Notes under the pieces: model-generated
The model's input: the letters and a program-made list of their open reading frames with translations, nothing else
Database searches by the model: none
Told to the model about the DNA's origin: nothing
Part shown: piece after piece, positions 24,646 through 33,737 of the stretch
How positions within the stretch are numbered: the first letter of the stretch is position 1
Layout: the number at the start of each line of letters is the position of its first letter
Made by a program: the position numbers and the translations under genes
From: Mycobacterium sp. SMC-4
GTDB taxonomy: Bacteria; Actinomycetota; Actinomycetes; Mycobacteriales; Mycobacteriaceae
Assembly (NCBI RefSeq): GCF_025263265.1
Contig: NZ_CP079870.1
Coordinates: 70,413 to 134,412, forward strand
Direction: 5' to 3'
Length of the DNA stretch: 64,000 nt

Positions 24646-25731
24646 ATGATTGTCTGTGCCACACCAGAATTGGAACTAACCGGCCTGCACGCTTCGCGCC
24701 CACCGTCGGTGGTCGTGTCCTACGGCCTCGGCCTGGATTCAACGTGCCTGCTGTTGCGGTGGCTGCGGGAACCCTCGACCCGTGACTTCGCCGTGGAGGA
24801 CATGGTGGTGGTCACGGCGATGGTGGGAGACGAGTTCAGCTCTACTGCGGTCGCGGTGGAGTCCCTGATGCTGCCGCTGTTTCGAGAGTTTGGCGTCCGC
24901 TACGTCCAGTGCGCCCGGGACCAGCGGGTGACAACGGCGGGCGGTGAAGGTGTTGTCGTGCTGGATGACTCGACGGATCCGCAGAAACTGTATGCAGAGG
25001 GCGCATACCGGCTGTCCGATGAGATGCTTTCTGCTGGCACGCTGCCACAGCTCGGGGGAGCTCGGAAGTGCAGTATGCATGCCAAAGGGTGGGCCTTGGA
25101 CCCGGTGATTGCGAAACTCACAGCGGGGCAACCGTATCGGCATGTCATTGGGTTCGAGTCCGGTGAGCAGGGTCGAGCCGAGAAGGACCGTAGGTACAAC
25201 ACCACACAGCGCACCGGTTGGTATCCGTTGATAGAGGCAGGATTTGACCGACAAGCCTGCCATGACTACGTATCCGCCAATCTCGGTGTGGCGTGGGAGA
25301 AGTCGTGCTGTTCGTACTGTGTTTTTGCCCTGACGAGTGCCCGTGGGCGGGCCGCAATGGTTGGGCGGTACCGTCAGGAGCCGGCGGCCGGGGCGCGGGC
25401 GATGCTCATCGAAGCGACAGCGCGGCGGCTCAACGAACGTCAGACGTTGATAGCGGGTAGCAGTGTGGCGCAGATGGTCCAGGAGGCGGGCTTGACCGCT
25501 GTTGAAGACGAATTTCGGCGGGTCTTCACCGAGTCGGGTTTCGCGGTGTACGACGTCCGTCGTGTCACACCGGCGGGCGTGGGCGGTCGGCGGGGCGTGA
25601 CGGCGCGGTCTGTGCGCAGGTTATCTGGGGTCAGATTCAGTTGTGTGCTGTTGATCCCGCAAAGGCAAGCCGATCCGATTTGGCCTGATCGGAAACAGGT
25701 TTGGCAGAGGGTGTTCCCGATTAGTGGTTGA
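24646..25731 (+). CDS. PP-loop ATPase, PAPS-reductase-like
   Basis: The 361-residue protein has the PP-loop SYGLGLDSTCLLLRW (about residues 25-39) of adenine nucleotide alpha-hydrolases. It also has KCSMHAKGWALDPVI, RHVIGFESGEQGRAEKDRRY and a Cys cluster (KSCCSYCVFAL) as in the phosphoadenosine-phosphosulfate-reductase-like proteins of phages and defence islands (DndC relatives). Such enzymes activate a substrate by adenylation and can transfer sulfur. The TGA lies at 25729-25731, inside a possible TTG start of the restriction-modification gene, so the two are probably one operon. The last 50 or so residues look atypical and may be altered. Confidence 0.72.
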   Translation: MIVCATPELELTGLHASRPPSVVVSYGLGLDSTCLLLRWLREPSTRDFAVEDMVVVTAMVGDEFSSTAVAVESLMLPLFREFGVRYVQCARDQRVTTAGGEGVVVLDDSTDPQKLYAEGAYRLSDEMLSAGTLPQLGGARKCSMHAKGWALDPVIAKLTAGQPYRHVIGFESGEQGRAEKDRRYNTTQRTGWYPLIEAGFDRQACHDYVSANLGVAWEKSCCSYCVFALTSARGRAAMVGRYRQEPAAGARAMLIEATARRLNERQTLIAGSSVAQMVQEAGLTAVEDEFRRVFTESGFAVYDVRRVTPAGVGGRRGVTARSVRRLSGVRFSCVLLIPQRQADPIWPDRKQVWQRVFPISG

Positions 25732-25814
25732 TTGAGGTGTGGTTGACGCGACCACCCGTCGCCCATTCCAGTTTCCCGAGACCGCGTGATCCGCTGCCAT
25801 CTACTGTGAGCCGG

Positions 25815-28652
25815 GTGACCAGCGCACAGCACACCGTCTTCGATCGATCCGACACTGAGCGCAAGCTCAGAGACTTCTCCCGTCACTGGCGCGGGCAGAT
25901 CGATGAGTGGAGGAAGACTAGTGCGGGCCACACGGAGAAGTCGTTCGCCGCACAGTTCTGGTCCGACTTCCTGAAGTGCTTCGGCGTCATCCCCGAGCGA
26001 ATCAGCCTGTTCGAGCGTGACGCCCGCCGCGCCACCACCGGGAACCTCGGCTTCATCGATCTGTTCTGGTCCAGCGTCGTGATTGGGGAGGCGAAGAGTC
26101 TCGGCGGGGATCTGGACGCCGCGTTCGAGCAGGTCCATGACTATCTCGCGGGCGGCTCCATCGGGCAGCACGAATGGCCGCGGTTCGTTCTGGTCTCCGA
26201 CTTCGAGAACTTCCGGCTCACGCGGCTTGGCGACGAGACCCAGACCTGGCGTTTCACGATCGACGACGTCGTCGACCATCTTGACCTGTTGAAGTTCCTG
26301 GCCGGACAGGAGGAGGTCACCAAGCGGGAGGAGGTGGTCGCATCCATTCAGGCGTCGAAGCTCATGGCCGGCATGTACACCGCGATGCTCGGGGCCGACG
26401 CCGACTCCGGCGTGGGCGAAGAGGCCGCCCGCAACCCGGAGGACGAGGACGCGGCGGTCCAGCGCACCTCCATGTGGATGACCCGGCTGCTGTTCCTCCT
26501 GTTCGGTGACGATGCCGGACTGTGGGAGGCAGACCTGTTCTACCGGTGGGTCTTGGAGGAGACACGACCGGACAACCTCGGGTCGCAGATGGCGGCGCTG
26601 TTCCACGTACTCAACACCGCCGACGATCGCCGCCGGGGCGCGCTGGACGGACTGATTGCGCGGTTCCCTCACGTCAACGGCTCACTGTTCGCAGACACGC
26701 TCGCACCGGAGTTCTTCGACGCGGCGTTCCGCGACGCCCTGATAGCCGCCTGCCGATTCCGATGGAACCGCATTTCACCGGCCGTCTTCGGAGCGATGTT
26801 TCAGCTCGTCAAGTCCAAGGAGGCCCGCCGGGCCGGCGGGGAGCATTACACCACCGAGGAGAACATCCTCAAGGTGGTCGAGCCCCTGTTCCTCGACCAG
26901 CTTCGAGACGAAGCCCAGCGCCTAATCAGGAACAAGTCCACCTCCGAGTCTGACCTGCGCAAGTTTCAGGCGCGCCTGGCGCAGATGGCTTTTCTTGATC
27001 CAGCATGTGGATGCGGCAACTTTTTGGTGGTCGCCTACCGCGAGCTGCGAGCCATCGAGACGGCGGTCATTGTCGCGCTGCGTAAGAAGCAGAAGCAGTC
27101 CACTGCATCGTTCGACATCTCGCTGGACCAGAAGCTGACGATCGACCAGTTCCACGGGTTCGAAATCAACTGGTGGCCCGCAAAGATCGCCGAGACGGCG
27201 ATGTTCCTTGTCGATCACCAAGCCAACCGCGCGCTGGCCGATGCGGTCGGAGATGCACCGAAGCGGCTACCGATCAAGATCACCGCGCACATCCACCATG
27301 GGAACGCGCTACGGATGGACTGGAGCGAGGAGATCCCCGCCGCGGAGCTCGTCTACGTGTTCGGCAACCCCCCATTCGCCGGACAGAAGGAGAAGAGTCC
27401 CGATCAGGTAGAGGATATGAGGCTTACCTGGGGCGACCGCTACGACGGGTACCTCGATTACGTCACCGGGTGGCACGCGAAGTCCATCGACTTCCTGCAG
27501 GACAAGCGCGGCGAGTTCGCGTACGTCGCGACCAACAGCATCGCGCAGGGGCAGCCGGTCGCCGCGTTCTACGGACTTGTTGTTGACACCGGCTGGCGGA
27601 TCAAGTTCGCGCACCGCACGTTCGAGTGGACGTCCGAGGCTTCGGGTCGGGCGGCTGTGCACTGCGTCGTGATCGGGTTCACTCGGGACCGCGGGGTCCG
27701 GCAGAGGATGTGGGACTACACGAAGGTGAATGATCCGGCGCACGAGGTGCCCATCGAGGTCGGGATCAATCCATACCTTGTTGACGGCCCCAACGTGCTG
27801 GTGACGAAACGGATGCAGGTGTTGTCGCCTGCCCTGCCCCCGGTTCTCTCGGGGTCGAAGGCGGTGGACTGGGGGCGGTACACGATCGAGGAGCGCGACG
27901 AGTACGAATCACTGTCCGCTGATCCGGTCGTGGCGAAGTACCTGCGGCTGTACATCGGCGGTGAGGAGCTGATCAACGACATCGGCCGGTGGTGCCTCTG
28001 GATGGTCGACCTGGAACCCCAGGATCTGACAAAGAGTCCCGAGCTGAAGCGACGTGTAGAGGAGGTGCGCGCGCTGCGGGCCGCATCCCGACGCCCGGCC
28101 ACACTGCGCGCCGCGGCGTGGCCACACCTGTTCGGTGAGAACCGCCAGCCCAAGGGTGGATACCTCGGGATACCCCAGTCGTTCACGAGGGACAGGCGAT
28201 ACGCGACGGTCTCTCGGCTGGATGAAGACACTATTGCGTCGATCAAGTTGTTCACCGCGGCGGACCCGGACGGCTACCTCTTTGCGATGTTCTCCTCGTC
28301 GATGTTCTTGACGTGGCAGTTCGCGGTCGGGGGACGAATCAAGTCCGACCCCTCCTTCGCCAACACCATCGTGTGGAACAACTTTCCACTGCCTGAGATG
28401 TCCGATGCGACCCGGAAGCGGATCATCACAGCGGGCCAGAAGATCCTCGCTGCGCGCGACCTGCACCCGAATCGTTCGCTCGCAGACCAATACAAGCCGC
28501 TCTCGATGGATCCGGCGCTGACGAAAGCGCATGACGCCCTGGACCGCGAGGTGGACATCGCATTCGGCGCCCCGCGAAAGCTCACAACCGCCGCGCAGCG
28601 CCTCGATGTCCTGTTCGCTCGCTACTTGGAGATGACCCGATCTGCCGGATGA
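25815..28652 (+). CDS. MmeI/YeeA-type restriction enzyme-methyltransferase (Type IIL)
   Basis: The protein of about 945 residues joins a nuclease and an adenine methyltransferase. Near residue 82 the spacing Asp-x9-Glu-Ala-Lys (IDLFWSSVVIGEAK) is the PD-ExK arrangement known from MmeI. Methyltransferase motif I is DPACGCGNF (about 395) and the catalytic motif IV is NPPF (about 517). A target-recognition region follows (GYLGIPQSFTRDRRY, WNNFPLP). It would both methylate and cut one asymmetric site. GTGs at 25806 and 25815 are the likeliest starts; the frame is open to a TTG at 25728 that overlaps the previous stop. Confidence 0.85.
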   Translation: MTSAQHTVFDRSDTERKLRDFSRHWRGQIDEWRKTSAGHTEKSFAAQFWSDFLKCFGVIPERISLFERDARRATTGNLGFIDLFWSSVVIGEAKSLGGDLDAAFEQVHDYLAGGSIGQHEWPRFVLVSDFENFRLTRLGDETQTWRFTIDDVVDHLDLLKFLAGQEEVTKREEVVASIQASKLMAGMYTAMLGADADSGVGEEAARNPEDEDAAVQRTSMWMTRLLFLLFGDDAGLWEADLFYRWVLEETRPDNLGSQMAALFHVLNTADDRRRGALDGLIARFPHVNGSLFADTLAPEFFDAAFRDALIAACRFRWNRISPAVFGAMFQLVKSKEARRAGGEHYTTEENILKVVEPLFLDQLRDEAQRLIRNKSTSESDLRKFQARLAQMAFLDPACGCGNFLVVAYRELRAIETAVIVALRKKQKQSTASFDISLDQKLTIDQFHGFEINWWPAKIAETAMFLVDHQANRALADAVGDAPKRLPIKITAHIHHGNALRMDWSEEIPAAELVYVFGNPPFAGQKEKSPDQVEDMRLTWGDRYDGYLDYVTGWHAKSIDFLQDKRGEFAYVATNSIAQGQPVAAFYGLVVDTGWRIKFAHRTFEWTSEASGRAAVHCVVIGFTRDRGVRQRMWDYTKVNDPAHEVPIEVGINPYLVDGPNVLVTKRMQVLSPALPPVLSGSKAVDWGRYTIEERDEYESLSADPVVAKYLRLYIGGEELINDIGRWCLWMVDLEPQDLTKSPELKRRVEEVRALRAASRRPATLRAAAWPHLFGENRQPKGGYLGIPQSFTRDRRYATVSRLDEDTIASIKLFTAADPDGYLFAMFSSSMFLTWQFAVGGRIKSDPSFANTIVWNNFPLPEMSDATRKRIITAGQKILAARDLHPNRSLADQYKPLSMDPALTKAHDALDREVDIAFGAPRKLTTAAQRLDVLFARYLEMTRSAG

Positions 28653-28686
28653 GACACGGCCTCAGGAGACGCGGCGATTCGGATGT

Positions 28687-28947
28687 TCAAGTTTCTGACG
28701 CCGGTTGCTCAAGGACGCCAAATTGTTTTCGGAGATGGTCCAGGTCGGCTTGGATGCGGTCGAGGATCTCGGTTGCAGCGGCTGGGCAGTACCTGATCTC
28801 CTTGTCGTCTTCGACGATGACGAGGTGAGTGTCGCCGGCGAGGATGTAGTGGGCGTTCTTGCCGCTCTTGTGTGCGGCACACTTGCGTTGGTGGTTGGTT
28901 CGGGGGGTTTCGACACGGACGTGTCGCAGTACCGCTTTGGTCGGCAA
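28687..28947 (-). CDS. Small Cys/His protein downstream of the helicase
   Basis: The 86-residue protein starts at a TTG with AGGAG 6 nt upstream. A Cys-His pair (RKCAAHKSGKNAHY) and a second Cys (IRYCPAAATEILD) flank a beta-like stretch (THLVIVEDDKE), and the end is helical. A small metal-binding protein is possible, but four ligands are not obvious. It follows the helicase by 29 bp on the same strand and converges on the MmeI-like gene, so it belongs to the island. No family recognised. Confidence 0.6.
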   Translation of the reverse strand: MPTKAVLRHVRVETPRTNHQRKCAAHKSGKNAHYILAGDTHLVIVEDDKEIRYCPAAATEILDRIQADLDHLRKQFGVLEQPASET

Positions 28948-28976
28948 GTTAACTCCTGTCTGGGAAGGCGCTGTGC

Positions 28977-31022
28977 TCAGTTGTGTTGGGCGAGATCGGT
29001 TCTCAGTGAGTCCCGGACGGAATCGGCGATTTCGTCGAGGCGGTCAAAGATCGCCGTCAGTTGCTCGCGTGACCATTCACCGCGAGTGCCGTTGGGCATG
29101 CCGACTTGCTCGTTGATCGCAGAAGCAAGCCGACGGATTGCGATGACGGAGTTGTACTGTCGTCTGCCTGGCGTTGCTGCCATCAGTTGGTAACCGCGGG
29201 GCGGCAGGTCGAGGTCGGCCAGGATGCGATTGGCTACTGACTTGGTCCGCTCGTTGACACGGGTCTTGGCTGATTGGCGAGCGCGTTGCGGAGAGACCGG
29301 GATTGCTTGTGGGACTGGAGCTTCTGCGGCGGCCTGCTGTGTAAGTAGGCGTTCGCGAAGCTGGTCTCGGCTGACGAGGTCCCCCAACTTCAGTCCAGAC
29401 GCGATGTCTTTGTCGAGCATCTCGTCCAGTACGCGATCATCGGTGGGGTCAAGGTAGGTCTGTTCGACGAAGTGGGTGAGGATCTCGCTGTCGACGAGCA
29501 TTCCGCCGTCGAATCGGCGGGCACGTGGCCCACCTCCATCTCCGTCTGTTTGTCCGTCTACCCATGCGCGAACGAGTGCTTGGTCATCGAGATCTAGTTC
29601 TCGGAATTCAGACCAGCGAGCGTCATTGTTCAGCCCGACATGCGAGACGATGTGGCCCTGGTTATCAGGGTGTTCAGGGGCGCCCTCCTGGACCACGCGC
29701 ATGACTCGCCCGACGAACTGGATGTAGGGGGCGAGACTGCGAAAGGGTCTGAAGATTGCCGCGACGCTGAGGCGCGGATGGTCGAAGCCCTCACCGAGCA
29801 TCTGGACCTGCACGATGCAGTCGAGGTGGCCTTGCCGCAGCCGCTCGATGACGGCGTCCTGGTCGTCGGGGTCCATGTCCGAGTGGATCGCGGCGGCTCG
29901 GTAGTTGCACTCGTTGTAAAGGCTGGCGACCTGCCGGGCGTGATCGACGGAGCATGCGGCGGCGATGATTTGGTGCTGGATCCCCGATTGCGCCCTCATG
30001 CGGTCACATTGCTGGATGCTGGCCTCGACGATGTGTCGGTTGCATTCAGGGCTCAGAGCGACGCCGCGGCGAAACCACGCCTCTTCGCGCAACTCAAGGA
30101 CCTCTTCAAGGGTGTGGCGACGGTTGTCGTCGGCGTAGGTGAAGTAGATCTCGGCAGGTGCGACGTTGCGGGAGTGGATCTGCTTGATGTAGCCGTTGAC
30201 CATCGCCCGAGTGAACGGATAGCGGTAAACGACCTCGCCGTGAAGTTGCTGTTGATCGGAGCGAAACGGTGTCGCGGTCAGGCTGACGACCTTCGCGTTG
30301 GGAAACCGCCGGAACACCTTCTGCCAGCTCTCTGCGGCGGCGTGGTGGCCTTCGTCGACGAGGATCATGTCGAAGAAATCTTCAGGGAACTGGGGAAGCC
30401 AGCGGTCGGCCTGGCTGGCCAGCTGCTGGATGTTGCAGACAACGAAGTCGCTTTCGATCGCGTCGTGGAGGTTGGCGTTCGGCCCATCTAGCACGGCCAT
30501 CCAGGGTCCGGCGGTGAAGTCGGACAGCACCCGGCACTTGGCCCAGAAGCACTGCGGGCTGGTGATGTCGACAGCGTCGGCGACGCCTTTTCGGATGGTG
30601 AGGTTCGGCGTGATGACCAGGACCCGCCCCCGGGCGATACCAAAGGGCAGCGTGGCCATGATGCCCGTCTTGCCGCAGCCGACAGGGATTTGAACGATCG
30701 CTGGACTGCTGTCGCCGGCGAAATGCTCCCGCACCTGTCGGTGAGCGTCCCGCTGCGGTTCCCGAAGCGCGACGTTGACTTCGATGTCAGCGTTCGCGGT
30801 GGCGAACACACTGCTGTCGCCGCCGCGAGCGGCGGCTTCCTCAGCGCGTCGGTACTGCAGCCGAAAGGGTTCCAGGTCGGCTTGGCGGTAGTAGCGGTAA
30901 TTGCTGCCGGGCCGCCGTACCGCACTGAGTGTGCCGTCGCGATCCCAACGCCGAAGGGTCTGCGCAGAAACGCCCAGGTAGGCGGCCGCGTCAGCGACCT
31001 TTAGAAAATCTTCATCAGGCAT
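28977..31022 (-). CDS. SF2 helicase with an N-terminal MerR-like HTH
   Basis: The 681-residue protein starts MPDEDFLKVADAA. Residues 5-55 form an excisionase/MerR-like HTH (YLGVSAQTLRRWDRDGTL). The helicase core follows: IPVGCGKTG (Walker A, about 110), ILVDEGHHAAA (motif II, about 220), SLTATPFR (motif III), and C-terminal motifs QMLGEGFDHP and FRSLAPYIQFVGRVMR. It resembles restriction-type DEAD/DEAH translocases. Fusion to a specific DNA-binding domain is unusual and suggests loading at a defined site. The ATG at 31022 was chosen because the HTH begins there; the longer frame adds 19 residues. The 3' end is followed by the small Cys/His gene. Confidence 0.82.
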   Translation of the reverse strand: MPDEDFLKVADAAAYLGVSAQTLRRWDRDGTLSAVRRPGSNYRYYRQADLEPFRLQYRRAEEAAARGGDSSVFATANADIEVNVALREPQRDAHRQVREHFAGDSSPAIVQIPVGCGKTGIMATLPFGIARGRVLVITPNLTIRKGVADAVDITSPQCFWAKCRVLSDFTAGPWMAVLDGPNANLHDAIESDFVVCNIQQLASQADRWLPQFPEDFFDMILVDEGHHAAAESWQKVFRRFPNAKVVSLTATPFRSDQQQLHGEVVYRYPFTRAMVNGYIKQIHSRNVAPAEIYFTYADDNRRHTLEEVLELREEAWFRRGVALSPECNRHIVEASIQQCDRMRAQSGIQHQIIAAACSVDHARQVASLYNECNYRAAAIHSDMDPDDQDAVIERLRQGHLDCIVQVQMLGEGFDHPRLSVAAIFRPFRSLAPYIQFVGRVMRVVQEGAPEHPDNQGHIVSHVGLNNDARWSEFRELDLDDQALVRAWVDGQTDGDGGGPRARRFDGGMLVDSEILTHFVEQTYLDPTDDRVLDEMLDKDIASGLKLGDLVSRDQLRERLLTQQAAAEAPVPQAIPVSPQRARQSAKTRVNERTKSVANRILADLDLPPRGYQLMAATPGRRQYNSVIAIRRLASAINEQVGMPNGTRGEWSREQLTAIFDRLDEIADSVRDSLRTDLAQHN

Positions 31023-31042
31023 ACATAACACTATACAACATT

Positions 31043-31050
31043 GATCAACA
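31043..31050 (+). repeat. GATCAACA boundary repeat, tnpC side of module 2
   Basis: GATCAACA lies between the helicase start and tnpC of module 2 and recurs in direct orientation at 37105-37112 beyond gene A. The neighbours are also similar (followed by CAT or TAT). It is a candidate crossover core or target repeat. Eight bases alone are weak evidence; the position on both sides of the module is what supports it. Confidence 0.45.
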
Positions 31051-31110
31051 CATCCAACCTGATTCGATGATGGGCGCAACGTTCGGACGTCCGGGCCTTC
31101 GTTGTCGTCG

Positions 31111-31512
31111 TCAGGTGGTGTAGGAGTCGAGTTGTCCGTAGAGCAGAGCGATCGTCGATTCCTGTTCGGCGAGCTTGGTTCTCAGCGTGCGGATTTCGGT
31201 ATCTTTGGCCGCCAGTTGGGCGCGCAGTGCGGCCAAGATGCTGGTCTCGCGTGTCGTGGAGGCGTTGTCGGGGGTTGAGGGGTGGTGGCGGTAGGCGTCG
31301 ATGACGGCAACGAGGTCGTCGTGTTTGTAGACGGTCTTGCGTTGCACGCCGGCGCGGGCGGCGACGGTCGAGATATTGATGGGGGCGTTGATTTTGCGTA
31401 GGTGTTTGATGGCCTGTTCGATGTCGCGGCGCTTGTCCTCGGAAACGGTCTCGCGGTATTTGGCCAGGGCCTGGCGGGCATTGTCCGACGGTGGCGGGGG
31501 GCGTTGTCTCAT
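31111..31512 (-). CDS. tnpC: TnpC-like accessory protein, module 2
   Basis: The 133-residue protein, with ATG at 31512 overlapping the tnpB stop (ATGA), has the HTH-like segment NISTVAARAGVQRKTVYKH and a C-terminal coiled coil (AQLAAKDTEIRTLRTKLAE). It is the homologue of the module 1 protein at 6250-6672. The much longer open frame reaching 31893 is an out-of-frame overlap with tnpB and was not used. Confidence 0.8.
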   Translation of the reverse strand: MRQRPPPPSDNARQALAKYRETVSEDKRRDIEQAIKHLRKINAPINISTVAARAGVQRKTVYKHDDLVAVIDAYRHHPSTPDNASTTRETSILAALRAQLAAKDTEIRTLRTKLAEQESTIALLYGQLDSYTT

Positions 31513-33737
31513 CCGGGGGTGCCGGGGTCGGCTTTGCGCAGGACCGATTCGTGGCTGCCGCGCGTCTTGATCTGCAACAGGGGTAGTCGGTTGGTGGTTC
31601 CGGCCCCGGCGACACTGGTGCCGTGTTCGGCGGCGCCGGTCTCGGCGCGGAGGCGTTCGATGATGGCGTCCAGGGAAGCGATCTCTCGGCGTCGTTCGTG
31701 GATCCACACGTTGTCGTCGGTCAGTTCGCGGCCGCTCCGTCGTCGATACTGTTCGCGGCGCACATCGATCAGGGTCAGGGTTTTGGCGCGTTGATCGACG
31801 AGTTCGTTGAGATGGGTGGTGTCGGTGGCGAAATGCCCACATGACAGACATGCGTTGCCCTTGTCGCAGGTCTTCAGCGGCGGCAGCAGGCACACACCGT
31901 TGGGTAGGATCCGGTCGGTGCGCGCTGCGAGTTGGGTCATGTCGTAGATATCGGAGGGGCTGATCGCGATGTCGGTGCCGTGTGCGCCGATCTTTTTGTG
32001 CCGCAGGAACTCTGATTCCGCTGTGGCAGCCAGTGTCGCAGCGTAGCGCAGTGTCATTTCCGGGGAGGCGTGCCCGAGGTAGCGCTGCACGACGTGGATC
32101 GGCACGCCGTCGTTGAGTAGTTCGGTGGCGCGGGTGTGGCGCAGCCGGTGGGTTTGGCTGAACCGTAGTGGGTGCCCGGCCGAATCGGTCAGGCCGTGGA
32201 TGTTGTCGAGTCTGTTCAGTGTCACGCCGTAGGACTGGTAGGTGCGGGGCCGCTGCCCCTGATGCTGGTGGCGCAGTCCGAGGAACAGGTACTTCGGGCT
32301 CAGATCGGGGTAGCGTCGGCGGATCCAGGCTTGCTGCTCACTGATCACGTTGACCACGGCCTGCTCGACCAGGATGGTGGGCAACACTCCGTCGACTTTG
32401 GTCTGCTGGTAGCGCAGTTTGGCGACGAACGCGTCGGGATCGTCGGAGTCGGTGGGGCGTTCCTGGCCCGGGATCGATGACAGTGGGTCGAAGTCGAGCA
32501 TCAGGATCTCCGAGGCCCGCCGCCCGGTCAGCGCTTGCAGCAGCCACACCCGCGCGGCCTGCGGGTCGCCGAGGCCGGCGACGACTGAGATGGTGGCATC
32601 GGGATGGGTGATGGCCACCGGCATGCCGCGATCGGCGGCCAGTACGTCGAGGTAGCACAGCATCTGCTGCAGTTCCGAGGTGGAGAACCAGGTCAGTTCC
32701 CGGTACCGGTTGGCGCGGCGGGTCCGAAACGCCGCACCCCACAGCCGGGTGTAGGTGTCGGTGATCTGCGCCCACCGTGGATCGCCTGTCGCAGCGGCCG
32801 CCTCCTCAGCGTGATCGACCATGAATGCGTAGAACACCTGGGTTTGCGACTGAGTCGTGTCCACCGCGGACGCTGACAGCAGCCTCTCTGGTTTGACCGC
32901 TGCGGCTGGGGATTTCAGGTAATCGGAGAACTCGGTGAACAGCAGCCGCAGCGTGGCGCGGTTGTCGGTGAGCAGCGGGTCGGTGATGTTGCGGTCGGCC
33001 AGGAACGGACCAAAGTGCCTGGCCATGTCGCGGGCACGCTCGGCTACCGACGACCATCGCAGCAGTTCACCGGTCAGCGAGGTGCGCAGCCAGAACCGCA
33101 CACCCTCGCGTAGCCATTGCGGTTGGATCGCCGAAAGTTTGACGACTTTGTCGTGGCTGGGTTCGTGTTCGCGTTGCGGGATTCGGGGGTCGGCCCGCAG
33201 GTCCCAGATGTCGTGGGCCCACCACGGTGTGTCGGTGCAGCGCACAGACACATGAAGATGCAGGTGCTCGATGAAGCTGGTGACTTGGCGTCTTGCCCCC
33301 GGTGAGGGCAGGCGAGTGTTGCGGCGCTCGAACCGCAGCACGGCGTGGCGCACGATGTCCTCGGCTGCCAGGTGGGCGATGCTCACCGGGGCGCAGCGAT
33401 GATGCTGCTGGTATTCGGCGGCCGTGTCGGTGAGGGCGCGGCCTGTCCACTTCAGAAGCGACGGTTCGATTTTGCGGATGCCTTCCTGGCCGCACAGCCA
33501 CACCCACCACGCCATCTCCTGGCAGAAACGTTGCGGCACGTCGGTCGGGGTGAAGTCATGTCCCTGTGGGCTGTTCAGGTAGCGCTGGTTGCGCAGAAAA
33601 ACCATGTCGGCGGGCGCGGTGTCGATGCGGTAGCGCAAGGTGCGCCACTGTTCAGGCACCTGCTGCCATTGCCGAGTCCACGCCGTGGCCGTCGCTGAGT
33701 CCGCAGCCACGGTGCGACTGTCATGGGGTCGTGTCAT
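31509..33737 (-). CDS. tnpB: Large tyrosine recombinase TnpB, module 2
   Basis: The 742-residue protein parallels the module 1 TnpB along its whole length: LLQALTGRRASEILML (Arg I), HRLRHTRATELL (HxxR), LGHASPEMTLRYAAT (Tyr), then the Cys-rich tail CLLPPLKTCDKGNACLSCGH. Catalytic residues are intact. It overlaps tnpA by 17 bp, exactly as in module 1. Confidence 0.88.
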   Translation of the reverse strand: MTRPHDSRTVAADSATATAWTRQWQQVPEQWRTLRYRIDTAPADMVFLRNQRYLNSPQGHDFTPTDVPQRFCQEMAWWVWLCGQEGIRKIEPSLLKWTGRALTDTAAEYQQHHRCAPVSIAHLAAEDIVRHAVLRFERRNTRLPSPGARRQVTSFIEHLHLHVSVRCTDTPWWAHDIWDLRADPRIPQREHEPSHDKVVKLSAIQPQWLREGVRFWLRTSLTGELLRWSSVAERARDMARHFGPFLADRNITDPLLTDNRATLRLLFTEFSDYLKSPAAAVKPERLLSASAVDTTQSQTQVFYAFMVDHAEEAAAATGDPRWAQITDTYTRLWGAAFRTRRANRYRELTWFSTSELQQMLCYLDVLAADRGMPVAITHPDATISVVAGLGDPQAARVWLLQALTGRRASEILMLDFDPLSSIPGQERPTDSDDPDAFVAKLRYQQTKVDGVLPTILVEQAVVNVISEQQAWIRRRYPDLSPKYLFLGLRHQHQGQRPRTYQSYGVTLNRLDNIHGLTDSAGHPLRFSQTHRLRHTRATELLNDGVPIHVVQRYLGHASPEMTLRYAATLAATAESEFLRHKKIGAHGTDIAISPSDIYDMTQLAARTDRILPNGVCLLPPLKTCDKGNACLSCGHFATDTTHLNELVDQRAKTLTLIDVRREQYRRRSGRELTDDNVWIHERRREIASLDAIIERLRAETGAAEHGTSVAGAGTTNRLPLLQIKTRGSHESVLRKADPGTPG

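Noticed and set aside
31513..31893. Upstream extension of module 2 TnpC to 260 residues
   Set aside because: It overlaps tnpB out of frame; the ATGA overlap at 31509-31512 mirrors module 1 and sets the start.
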